Shown here piece by piece: positions 46,829 through 55,408 of a DNA stretch of 64,000 nt. The stretch's first letter is position 1; every line of letters starts with the position of its first letter. A program made the translations under genes and the position numbers. Where the stretch lies: assembly GCF_904846225.1 (NCBI RefSeq), contig NZ_CAJGZJ010000008.1, positions 1 through 64,000 of the forward strand, given 5' to 3'. Under the pieces are notes generated by a model. The model was not told the origin of the DNA, ran no database searches, and saw nothing but the letters and a program-made list of their open reading frames with translations. Origin of the DNA: Psychrobacter immobilis. Lineage in GTDB: Bacteria > Pseudomonadota > Gammaproteobacteria > Pseudomonadales > Moraxellaceae.

Positions 46829-47805
46829 GACAACCCCTTGAGAAAACTATACTTTTTTTGATTTGAATACATATTACTCAGATATAGTGTATTTTTAGTT
46901 TCAAGCAAAAATTCATAATAATCAAAGCTAAGAGAAGAAGAGTGAATTGCCGGATTATCAGAACAAATTACAAATGGTATATCGTTATCAATGAAATCTT
47001 TTACTGGATGATGCTCATGCTCAGCAACTGCTTTTGTAAGTCTATTACTAATAGGGCATATCTCAAGGCATATATTTCGCTCTTTAAGTAGATCCATTAC
47101 TTCATTTGATTTTGATGCAGCTGTTCCATGTCCAATTCGATCTGCTCCAAAGTCTATTATAGCTTTTTTTATATTTTCACAGTTTCCCGTTTCACCAGCA
47201 TGAATGGTAACATTAAGTCCAAAATCAGCCTTAGCCTTTTGAAATAATTGACCTGTTCCTTTTGGAGAATCAATGTCTTCATTACCTGCCAGATCTAGTC
47301 CTACAATACACTTATGTAGTCCAAGATATTTATATGCTTTCAATAAGGCTCTAAGATGTTCTAAAGCATAGTCACCTCTAGATACCGTTAGGATTAAACC
47401 TGCTTTAATATCATATCTATAAGATGCATCTTCTATCTCTGTAATTAACCAAAGCAAAGCTTCCTTTACTGTAATTTTGTTCAGTAAAGCTATATAAATT
47501 ACACTGTTACGGATTTCAACAAAATCAACATTATCTGCTTTTAGATTTATGAATGCACTTTTTACAATAAGTTTAAGACTTTCTCTGTTGTTTGGTATTA
47601 ATCTCAACACTTGCCATGGCTTTAGATATTCAATAAGAGAATTAGCTGGTTTCAAAATAGTCAAGTCTGTGTTCAAATCAAAATCGTTAGGAATATCACA
47701 ATGTTCATGCCGAATTAGCATTTTAATTACTTCAGTGCTTACTAAACCGTTCAAATGAACGTGAAGCTCTCCTTTCTTTAATTTTTTTATACTATTTAGA
47801 TTCAT
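46825..47805 (-). CDS. komA: Adenosine/deoxyadenylate deaminase family protein, Kongming KomA-like
   Basis: A 326-residue metal-dependent deaminase. By comparison with mouse adenosine deaminase, the metal ligands are H15 and H17 (ELHVHLNG), H202 (HAGE) and D283. The catalytic Glu is E205 and the catalytic His is H226 (GHG). The residue after D283, usually a second Asp that contacts purine N7, is Asn (SDNP). In Kongming the KomA enzyme is reported to convert dAMP to dIMP. First gene of the operon, with a GGTGG-like ribosome site before the ATG at 47805. AT-richer than the flanking core genes. An ordinary salvage deaminase is the alternative, made unlikely by the komB-komC coupling. Confidence 0.9.
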   Translation of the reverse strand: MNLNSIKKLKKGELHVHLNGLVSTEVIKMLIRHEHCDIPNDFDLNTDLTILKPANSLIEYLKPWQVLRLIPNNRESLKLIVKSAFINLKADNVDFVEIRNSVIYIALLNKITVKEALLWLITEIEDASYRYDIKAGLILTVSRGDYALEHLRALLKAYKYLGLHKCIVGLDLAGNEDIDSPKGTGQLFQKAKADFGLNVTIHAGETGNCENIKKAIIDFGADRIGHGTAASKSNEVMDLLKERNICLEICPISNRLTKAVAEHEHHPVKDFIDNDIPFVICSDNPAIHSSSLSFDYYEFLLETKNTLYLSNMYSNQKKYSFLKGLS

Positions 47806-47952
47806 TTATTACCACCAAACTTAGGTTATCTATAGCGGAGGTAGTTTAGTAGCTGATATAGCAACTTTAATTCAAACCACGATAGATAGTAGCAAGAACA
47901 TGATGTTACCGCTAGGATTAGTAGCTATCCTCATTCCTAATATAGTCAAACA

Positions 47953-47988
47953 TAAAAAAAGCCTATCTATAAAAGATAAGCTTTTTTA
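47953..47988 (-). terminator. Terminator of the carboxynorspermidine synthase gene
   Basis: AAAAAAGC(C)TATCT pairs with AGATAAGCTTTTTT. It marks the right border of the accessory segment. Confidence 0.85.
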
Positions 47989-48006
47989 TTAAATTAAACT
48001 CGCTGA

Positions 48007-49281
48007 CTAAATATCAAACTCAAGCGCTCTATCACCTTCGCTATCCTTGATACGTGTTGGCAAACCAATCTTATTTAGTAGATTGATAAATGGTTTGGCA
48101 TCCAACTCTTCGATATTGACCATCTTGCCCGCATCCCATTCACCAGTAGCGACTAACATGGCAGCCGCGACAGGTGGCACGCCTGCGGTATAAGAGATAC
48201 CTTGACTGCCCACTTCGTTATAAGCGTCTTTATGATCTGAGATATTATAGATAAATAACTCGGTCTCGACGCCATTGATTTTGCCTTTGACCTTGTCACC
48301 AATGCAGGTCTTACCTGTATAGTTAGGTGCCAACGAGCTTGGATCTGGTAGTACTGCTTTGACCACTTTTAGCGGGATTACTTCTTGACCTTCGGCTGTC
48401 ATGACAGGTTGCTCAGACAACAAACCTAAACTCTGCAAGACAGTGAAGACATTAATATAATGCTCACCAAAGCCCATCCAAAAGCGAATGTTTGGCACAT
48501 CTAAGTTAGCAGATAACGAATGAACTTCATCGTGGCCGCTTAAGTAGCTGTTTTGCACGCCAACAACAGGTAGATCGTCAGTACGCTTCACTTCGAACAT
48601 CTCATTAGACTGCCACGTGCTATCCTGCCACGAGTAAACTGTACCGGTAAATTCACGGAAGTTAATCTCAGGGTCAAAGTTGGTAGCGAAGTACTTGCCA
48701 TGGCTGCCAGCGTTGATATCAATGATATCAATATCAGTCACTGAGCCTGCATCCATCATGTCATAGCTAAGACGCGCATAGGCATTGACCATTCCGGGAT
48801 CGAATCCTGCACCTAAAATAGCCGTGACATTATTGTCTGCACAGCGATCGCGGCGTTGCCATTCATAATTACCATACCATGGCGGCGTCTCGCAGATTTT
48901 GCGTGGATCTTCGTGAATAGCGGTATCGATGTATGCCGCGCCGGTCTCGATACAAGCTTCAAGCACAGTCATATTAATAAATGCCGAGCCAACATTAATA
49001 ACGATTTGAACGCCTGTAGCTTCTATCAGTTCTATCAACGCTTGGGTATCCATTGCATCGACTTGGTGCGTGTGAAATACCGCAGGCATTTTAAAGCTAT
49101 CTTTGTCTATTACATTTTGGGCAATGGCGACACATTTATCTAAAGTGCGCGAGGCAATATGGATGTTGCCGAGCACATCATTATGCATTGCACATTTATG
49201 CGCAACCACTTGAGCGACACCGCCAGCTCCGATGATGAGTACGTCTTTTTTGTTGTGCTTAGTTTTTTGGTTTGTGTTCAA
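48007..49281 (-). CDS. Carboxynorspermidine/carboxyspermidine synthase (saccharopine dehydrogenase family)
   Basis: NADPH-dependent enzyme that condenses aspartate semialdehyde with a diamine. The Rossmann motif is VLIIGAGGVAQVVAHKCA, then IASRTLDKC, and DTAIHEDP, AILGAGFDPGMVNAYA and the C-terminal GVPPVAAAMLVATG. It has 424 residues. The decarboxylase gene (nspC) lies upstream on the same strand and fixes the function within the saccharopine dehydrogenase family. The product can be spermidine or norspermidine, depending on the diamine supplied. Confidence 0.9.
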   Translation of the reverse strand: MNTNQKTKHNKKDVLIIGAGGVAQVVAHKCAMHNDVLGNIHIASRTLDKCVAIAQNVIDKDSFKMPAVFHTHQVDAMDTQALIELIEATGVQIVINVGSAFINMTVLEACIETGAAYIDTAIHEDPRKICETPPWYGNYEWQRRDRCADNNVTAILGAGFDPGMVNAYARLSYDMMDAGSVTDIDIIDINAGSHGKYFATNFDPEINFREFTGTVYSWQDSTWQSNEMFEVKRTDDLPVVGVQNSYLSGHDEVHSLSANLDVPNIRFWMGFGEHYINVFTVLQSLGLLSEQPVMTAEGQEVIPLKVVKAVLPDPSSLAPNYTGKTCIGDKVKGKINGVETELFIYNISDHKDAYNEVGSQGISYTAGVPPVAAAMLVATGEWDAGKMVNIEELDAKPFINLLNKIGLPTRIKDSEGDRALEFDI

Positions 49282-49516
49282 TGAACAATCCTCCTTTGTG
49301 CCCCTGTCGATACCATCAATAGTGGCTATGCAAAACAGAAACGAGTGAATGATATGCGTGAATTAAAAAGGAAGACCGAGGAAAACCCACGCACCCGTCG
49401 GACAAATATCACTATTTTTGCCCGTGGAGATTATAACAATTTTTACATGCCTTTCGGCAATAATTAACAGATAAGATAACCAATAGTTTTATCTATCAAA
49501 AATCATAAGACTGAAA

Positions 49517-50788
49517 TTACGATAAGCTTGCCTTATAATCTTGATAATCAAACTCGCGTTGCACATCGATATTGCCGTCCAGACGACGAATAACAATGGC
49601 TGGCATATTGACACCGTTAAACCAATTTTTCTTGACCATGGTATAACCTGCGGCATTACCAAAGGTAACGGTATCTCCTACTTTTAAGTTGTCTGACAAC
49701 ACATACTCACCAAATATATCGCCTGCTAAACAGGAACGACCATAAATAATCGTGTTTTCTGTCGCTTCTTCTGGTGTGCCTGTTACTTGCTCCTGCAACT
49801 CTGAGGCATTGACAGAAGAAATAACAGGAGTAATATCAAGGGTGGATTCATTGATAGCTGCAATGGGTGCGGACTCACGGTAAATAAGCAAATCAAGCAT
49901 ATGCGCCTCAATGGAGGCGTCAACGACGGCAAGGTTTTTTTCATTGTGCATGGTATCTAACACCGTTGTGACTAACGAGCCAGCACCGTGGATACTCGCT
50001 TCACCTGGCTCAAGATAGACTTGTACACCATAAGTTTCGCTAAATACTTTTAATCTGTCGGCAAGTTTTTCTAGTGGATAATCAGGCGCAATAAAATGAA
50101 TACCACCACCCAAACTGACCCACTCAAGCTGCTGCAAAATATCTCCGAATCGCAACTCGATGTCAGCCAGGCTTTCACTGAACGCCTCAAAACTGTCATT
50201 TTCGCAATTGTTATGAATCATTACGCCGGTAATGTCATCCAGTACTGCTATAATCTTATCCTTATCATGCTCACCAAGGCGGCTAAAAGGACGAGCGGGA
50301 TCTGCAATAATAAACGATGAATTGCTAGTTTTAGGATTAAAACGCAATCCGACTGGAACATTTTTTGCCACCGCTTGATCTTTAAAAGCATTTAGCTGCG
50401 AGATTGAGTTAAAAATAATCTTATCCGCATAACTCAATACTTCAGCAATCTCATTGGCGCTATAGGCCACGCTATAAGCATGGGTTTCTTTTTTATTTTC
50501 GGCATTTTCTTCTGTTTTGCTATCTTCTTTATTATTGCCAAAAGTCTCATAGCCCAAACGCACTTCATTCAACGAAGACGAGGTAGTACCATGCAAATAA
50601 GGCTGCATAACATCAAACACACCCCACGTGGCAAAGCATTTAAGTGCTAACAATGCTTTTGCACCAGACAGCTCGCACAGTCGTGCAATAATCTGCATAT
50701 TTGCAACGATTGCCGCTTCGTCAAGGAGATAATATGGCGTCGGCGGCAGTGATAATCGTGTGTTTTTTACTGAGTTTTTTGAATTCAT
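49517..50788 (-). CDS. nspC: Carboxynorspermidine decarboxylase
   Basis: PLP-dependent alanine-racemase-fold decarboxylase. The N-terminus has TPYYLLDEAAI, and the PLP Lys is in ALLALKCFATWGVFD. Later are WVSLGGGIHF, VYLEPGEAS and GRSCLAGDIFGEY. It has 423 residues, about 40 more than many relatives. Two polar insertions explain this: a Lys/Glu-rich one near residues 79-92 and a Glu/Thr-rich one near 336-344. It pairs with the synthase at 48007-49281 across a 235-base gap. Confidence 0.93.
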   Translation of the reverse strand: MNSKNSVKNTRLSLPPTPYYLLDEAAIVANMQIIARLCELSGAKALLALKCFATWGVFDVMQPYLHGTTSSSLNEVRLGYETFGNNKEDSKTEENAENKKETHAYSVAYSANEIAEVLSYADKIIFNSISQLNAFKDQAVAKNVPVGLRFNPKTSNSSFIIADPARPFSRLGEHDKDKIIAVLDDITGVMIHNNCENDSFEAFSESLADIELRFGDILQQLEWVSLGGGIHFIAPDYPLEKLADRLKVFSETYGVQVYLEPGEASIHGAGSLVTTVLDTMHNEKNLAVVDASIEAHMLDLLIYRESAPIAAINESTLDITPVISSVNASELQEQVTGTPEEATENTIIYGRSCLAGDIFGEYVLSDNLKVGDTVTFGNAAGYTMVKKNWFNGVNMPAIVIRRLDGNIDVQREFDYQDYKASLS

Positions 50789-50878
50789 AAGAGGTTACCT
50801 AATAGCCGCTATTGGCATCATGACAGATGTAAATATTTGCGCTATAGTAGACTAAATTCATTATAATTAGAATATCTT

Positions 50879-51544
50879 ATGTCATTATCAACCGATTATT
50901 CTACTGCTCGTAGCCAAACCAAATTATCGCAACTTGATTCACAAAATATTAGTTTAGAGCATCTTGATCCTGATGCTTGTGCCGTTTTGGCTTTTTGGTT
51001 TGATAAAGACAATGAACAATATTGGTTTGCAAAAAATGATAATTTTGATCAACAAATAAATGACAAGTTTGGCAAAATTTGGCAGATGGCAAGACGAGGT
51101 GAATGCGTGACGTGGCGAAATGCAAATACACCAAAAGATAGCAATAGCTCAATCACTTCTTTAGCGGGGCGTTTAGCAGAAATTATTGTTTTAGATCAGT
51201 TTTCACGTAATTTATGCCGCGGGCAAGCGCGTGCCTTTGCGCAAGACAGTATGTCAGTGGTATTGGCACAAGAAGCCATTCAGCAACCACATTTTGGCGC
51301 CCTGCCAGTAGAGTGGCGCAAGTTTATAATCATGCCATTTATGCATTCAGAATCATTGATGATTCACGAGCGGTATCTGCCACTGTTTGAACAATTGAAT
51401 GATGCGGAAACATTAGATTTTGAACAACGCCACAAGGATATCATTGAACAGTTTGGCCGTTATCCTCATCGTAACGATACGTTAGATCGCGAGTCAACTG
51501 ATAAAGAAGAAGCTTTTTTGCAGGAGCCAAACTCGTCGTTTTAG
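50879..51544 (+). CDS. DUF924 family protein
   Basis: A 221-residue protein. DUF924 landmarks are VLAFWFDKDNEQYWFAKNDN, the acidic-basic LDQFSRNLCRGQARAFAQD, and FIIMPFMHSESLMIHERYLP. The function is unknown; the fold resembles TPR-like helices. A short extra N-terminus of about 25 residues precedes the domain. A hairpin terminator follows. Confidence 0.92.
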   Translation: MSLSTDYSTARSQTKLSQLDSQNISLEHLDPDACAVLAFWFDKDNEQYWFAKNDNFDQQINDKFGKIWQMARRGECVTWRNANTPKDSNSSITSLAGRLAEIIVLDQFSRNLCRGQARAFAQDSMSVVLAQEAIQQPHFGALPVEWRKFIIMPFMHSESLMIHERYLPLFEQLNDAETLDFEQRHKDIIEQFGRYPHRNDTLDRESTDKEEAFLQEPNSSF

Positions 51545-51578
51545 GGCATTTTAAATTTAAATTCTCGTTATAATCTTT

Positions 51579-51618
51579 AAAAAAACATCTGCTTATCATT
51601 TATGAGTAGATGTTTTTT
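51579..51618. terminator. Terminator after the DUF924 gene
   Basis: AAAAAACATCT pairs with AGATGTTTTTT, with inner TTATCATTTATGAG forming the loop. The convergent rnhB ends 60 bases on. Confidence 0.8.
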
Positions 51619-51679
51619 ATTGCTTATTTTATAGTTTTTATTTTTACTTAGGCTATTTGTAAAAGAGACTACTACTAAT

Positions 51680-52573
51680 TTAGCATTCGTTCTCAAGTAC
51701 TTTTCTAACGGGTGCAAAACTGCGTCTATGGGCAGATAATACACCGTACGTCTCAATCGCTGCCATATGCGCCTTGGTTGGATAACCTTTGTGTTTGGCG
51801 ATACCGTATTCTGGGTGCTTGACATCAAGAGCATACATGGCTTCATCACGACTCACTTTTGCCAATATACTGGCTGCCGCGATACTGGTATGACGCGCAT
51901 CGCCCTTTACCCAAGCTTGAGAGTCAATAGCTGATTTTTCGATACCTACTTTCTCAAGCATGACATAGTCTAAATTAGGACAGCGATTACCATCAAATAA
52001 TAGTTGAAAGTGCGAATCATAGCTCACCTGAGAGGCTATATAGTTCGTTTCAATCGTATCAGTAATCAAATGCTTGGCAATATCCTCCAACAATGCTTCA
52101 GCACATAAACGCATGCCAAGCATCGTCGCTTGTAAGATGTTGACTTGATCGATGACTGCGGCTGGGATTTCAGCGACAACATAACCAATGGCATAGCGCT
52201 GAACCAACGGATATAAAACATCGCGTTTTTTTTCACTCAGCTGCTTTGAGTCCGTCAATATAGATAATGGAGTGTCCTTGAGTGGCTGATTCTCAATCAG
52301 GCCTGACCAAGCCGCTGGTAATATCGCAGCAGCGACATTGACACTGCCCAATAGTGGTCCGCGCCCTGCTTCGTCAACGCCAATCTGTAGCGTTGTTGGT
52401 TGCAGATCTTCACTTCTATTTTTCGAGTATTGAGTGAGTAATTCAGAAACATTCAGTTGACCAAATAAATGGACGGACTCAGCCAGTTGAATGTATTGCC
52501 CTTTGATATCAACTTGCTCAATACTGAGTTCAATCGGTGTCATGCAGTTTTTTATAAAATGCGGATTACTCAT
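51680..52573 (-). CDS. rnhB: Ribonuclease HII
   Basis: Cleaves the RNA strand in RNA-DNA hybrids and ribonucleotides in DNA. Catalytic motifs are [12 protein letters not shown] with Asp-Glu, and later [10 protein letters not shown] and the acidic [10 protein letters not shown]. The protein has about 297 residues from the ATG at 52573, with roughly 65 extra N-terminal residues before the RNase fold. An internal ATG at 52543 or the TTG at 52621 are alternatives. It follows lpxB, as in E. coli. The extra N-terminus matches no domain I recognise. Confidence 0.94.
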   Translation of the reverse strand: MSNPHFIKNCMTPIELSIEQVDIKGQYIQLAESVHLFGQLNVSELLTQYSKNRSEDLQPTTLQIGVDEAGRGPLLGSVNVAAAILPAAWSGLIENQPLKDTPLSILTDSKQLSEKKRDVLYPLVQRYAIGYVVAEIPAAVIDQVNILQATMLGMRLCAEALLEDIAKHLITDTIETNYIASQVSYDSHFQLLFDGNRCPNLDYVMLEKVGIEKSAIDSQAWVKGDARHTSIAAASILAKVSRDEAMYALDVKHPEYGIAKHKGYPTKAHMAAIETYGVLSAHRRSFAPVRKVLENEC

Positions 52574-52628
52574 AGCGTTAAAATGTCTTTTTATTAAGAA
52601 GATAAGGATAATTTTGAGCAACTGTTAA

Positions 52629-53936
52629 TTAGATTTTACGACTGTCTTGAACAAACCACTGTTCAATCACACTGTTGGCAGGCTCATGATTGCTTTGCTG
52701 TTCTAACGCCTGCTTAGTGGCTACCAAATCTTTTAATTGCTCAGCGTAGGCTCTGGGCTGCATGAGCCGCATGACTGTACGGCAAATATTATCGCCACTT
52801 GCCTGCTCTTGAATAAGCTCAGGTACGATCGCGGTATTCGCTAAAATATTGGGTAATGCCACATACGGTACTTTTACCAAACGCTTGGCAATTTGATAGG
52901 TCATTTGGTTTAATTGATAAACCACTACCATGGGCCGCTCAAGTAGCATCGCCTCTAAAGTTGCTGTACCAGAGGCAAGCATAATGACATCGGATGCTGC
53001 CATCGCTTGCTGACTAAAATCTGGCTGGCTGTCATCATAAACCACGACGATAGCGGCTCGCAGCTGCTCTGAGCGTTGATCAATGACATCTTGAACAATA
53101 TATTGATGGTTTTGATCAACAGTTGGAATGATAAAGCACAGCTTAGGATCTAATAATATGAGTTTTTGGATACCATCCAACATCAGTGGCAAGATCGCTG
53201 TGATTTCACCACGTCTAGAACCTGGCATCACACAAATGAGCTGGCTGACGTCGTCAAATCGTTCGATAAAAAACTGCTGCAAACCATCATTGTGCCAAAC
53301 AAGCTCGCTACGTCGCTGATTGATTGGCGTATCTAATAACGTTTGATCAATGGTGCGAAGTAGCGGATGACCGACACATATTGCCGGATGATTATGGCGC
53401 TCATAAACGGGCAGCTCAAATGGGAATAAGCACAATACTAGATTGGTCGCGGCTTTAATATTATGAATACGCGACTCACGCCATGCCCAAATAGAGGGGC
53501 TGACATACTGCACACAAAAGATGCCTTGAGGCTTCAGTTTTTTGGAGACTCTTAGGTTAAAGTCGGGCGCATCAATCCCAATAAACCAATCAATATTAGC
53601 TGCCTTAAATGCGGTTAATAACTCACGGCGGGCTTTGAGCAAATCGGGCAGCTGCGCCATGACTTCCACCAATCCCATCACTGCCAAACGCTCTAATGGA
53701 AAAATGCTTTGTAATCCTTGCGCTTGCATATTGCTACCACCAACGCCCACCCAAACAATATCATCACGTAGATTATTCATCTGTCTCATAAAGTCTGCGC
53801 CCAGGCTATCCCCTGACACCTCGCCTGCGACTATGCCTATAATAAGCGATGCACTTTTTGATTCAAGCAATCGATGGTTAGTCGCCGTCTGCTGTGTTAA
53901 ATCAGTATATTCATCAGGCGTAGCAGAATCTGTCAT
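52629..53936 (-). CDS. lpxB: Lipid-A-disaccharide synthase
   Basis: GT19 glycosyltransferase that joins UDP-2,3-diacylglucosamine and lipid X in lipid A biosynthesis. It has GEVSGDSLGADFM near the N-terminus, then WVGVGGSNMQAQG, FIGIDAPDFNLR, YVSPSIWAWRESR, PGSRRGEI and ASGTATLEAML. It has 435 residues, with about 30 extra at the start. It is upstream of rnhB; lpxA and fabZ are not adjacent. Confidence 0.95.
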   Translation of the reverse strand: MTDSATPDEYTDLTQQTATNHRLLESKSASLIIGIVAGEVSGDSLGADFMRQMNNLRDDIVWVGVGGSNMQAQGLQSIFPLERLAVMGLVEVMAQLPDLLKARRELLTAFKAANIDWFIGIDAPDFNLRVSKKLKPQGIFCVQYVSPSIWAWRESRIHNIKAATNLVLCLFPFELPVYERHNHPAICVGHPLLRTIDQTLLDTPINQRRSELVWHNDGLQQFFIERFDDVSQLICVMPGSRRGEITAILPLMLDGIQKLILLDPKLCFIIPTVDQNHQYIVQDVIDQRSEQLRAAIVVVYDDSQPDFSQQAMAASDVIMLASGTATLEAMLLERPMVVVYQLNQMTYQIAKRLVKVPYVALPNILANTAIVPELIQEQASGDNICRTVMRLMQPRAYAEQLKDLVATKQALEQQSNHEPANSVIEQWFVQDSRKI

Positions 53937-54210
53937 GACAAGCTCTCAATATTAATAATAAGAATTACAAAAGGCGCACTATTTATTTAAAATTAACTAC
54001 AACGTCATACTACTTATGTTGCCATCATACTTGACGCAGATACAAATAGCGAAATCAGAGCGATTTCTTTTATTTTGAATCAACATTATAACGATGTTTT
54101 GTTTTAGATATTCCAGTTATGAATCAATTAACTGCGCGACAACCCTTGTCAATCAGCATTTTTGTCCTCATAATGAATATTCCCATACATTAGCTAGACG
54201 ACATATAATC

Positions 54211-55293
54211 ATGACAACACCAGCTACCCATAATGCAGATATTGATGACGTGAATATTGAAAAATTTATTCCTTTGATCACCCCCGATGAGCTAAAAACC
54301 GAGCTGCCTTTATCAAAAAAAGCGTATGACACGGTACTAAAAGGTCGCAATACCATCCAAGATATCTTAGATGGTAAAGATAAGCGCCTGTTTGTGGTCA
54401 TCGGCCCATGCTCTATTCATGACATTAAAGCCGCCCACGAATATGCCGATCGTTTGGCCGTGTTGGCAAAAGAGATCGAAGACAGCGTGTTTGTCGTGAT
54501 GCGCGTTTATTTTGAAAAACCGCGTACGACCGTTGGCTGGAAGGGTATGATCAATGACCCTGATATGAATGATAGCTTCGATATCGAAAAAGGTCTACGT
54601 ACGGCTCGTAAGCTACTGCTTGATTTGAATGAAAAAGGTTTGCCTTGTGCGACCGAAGCATTGGATCCAAATACCCCGCAATACATGCAGGATTTAATCA
54701 GCTGGTCAGCCATTGGCGCACGCACCACTGAAAGCCAAACGCATCGCGAAATGAGCTCTGGCCTATCGTGTCCTGTTGGTTTTAAAAATGGTACTGACGG
54801 CGGTATGACAGTCGCTGTCAACGCCATGCAAGCAGTAAAAGCCGGTCATAGCTTTTTAGGTCTGTCATCAGATGGCAAAGTCTGTATCATCAAATCTAAA
54901 GGCAACCCTTACGCCCATGTGGTACTACGCGGTGGTAACGGTAAACCGAACTATGACGAAACAGCTGTTGCTCAGGTTGAAAATGAGCTGGCAAAAGGCA
55001 AAACCAATAGCAAGATTATGATCGATTCAAGTCATGCCAATTCAGGCAAAGACCCTTATTTACAGCCAATGGTCATCAATAACGTGGCCGAACAAATCAA
55101 AAACGGTAATAAGTCTATTATCGGCATGATGATTGAGAGTCATCTAAAAGGTGGTCGTCAAGAATTAACCGCTGATTTAGAAGCACTCGAATACGGTGTA
55201 TCAATCACTGATGGTTGTCTAGATTGGGAAAGCACGGTTACTGCTATACATAGTTTACGTGATATGGTCAAAGACGTATTGCCTAACCGCTAG
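54211..55293 (+). CDS. DAHP synthase (3-deoxy-7-phosphoheptulonate synthase), class I
   Basis: First step of the shikimate pathway. Class I (AroF/G/H) motifs are FVVIGPCSIHD, VVMRVYFEKPRTTVGWKG, SWSAIGARTTESQTHREM, PVGFKNGTDGGM and MIDSSHANSGKD. The ATG at 54211 gives 360 residues, similar to AroG. The frame is open upstream to 54094 with no known family sequence. The isoform (Phe, Tyr or Trp sensitive) cannot be assigned with confidence. A terminator follows. Confidence 0.94.
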   Translation: MTTPATHNADIDDVNIEKFIPLITPDELKTELPLSKKAYDTVLKGRNTIQDILDGKDKRLFVVIGPCSIHDIKAAHEYADRLAVLAKEIEDSVFVVMRVYFEKPRTTVGWKGMINDPDMNDSFDIEKGLRTARKLLLDLNEKGLPCATEALDPNTPQYMQDLISWSAIGARTTESQTHREMSSGLSCPVGFKNGTDGGMTVAVNAMQAVKAGHSFLGLSSDGKVCIIKSKGNPYAHVVLRGGNGKPNYDETAVAQVENELAKGKTNSKIMIDSSHANSGKDPYLQPMVINNVAEQIKNGNKSIIGMMIESHLKGGRQELTADLEALEYGVSITDGCLDWESTVTAIHSLRDMVKDVLPNR

Positions 55294-55332
55294 TAGATAT
55301 TGGCTATCATGAATTGATTCTACGTCAATCGC

Positions 55333-55373
55333 AAAAAGCCCGCCTGACATGATTAATGTTAGGCGGGCTTTTT
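55333..55373. terminator. Bidirectional terminator between aroG-type and pepN
   Basis: AAAAAGCCCGCCT pairs with AGGCGGGCTTTTT, with an inner GACAT/ATGTT pairing. Confidence 0.9.
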
Positions 55374-55408
55374 ATTATCTACTCATTTATAAGTAAGTCT
55401 ATCTACCA

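Noticed and set aside
46825..47805. RADAR (RdrB) assignment for the adenosine deaminase
   Set aside because: RdrB is much larger and is paired with an AAA ATPase; neither is the case here.
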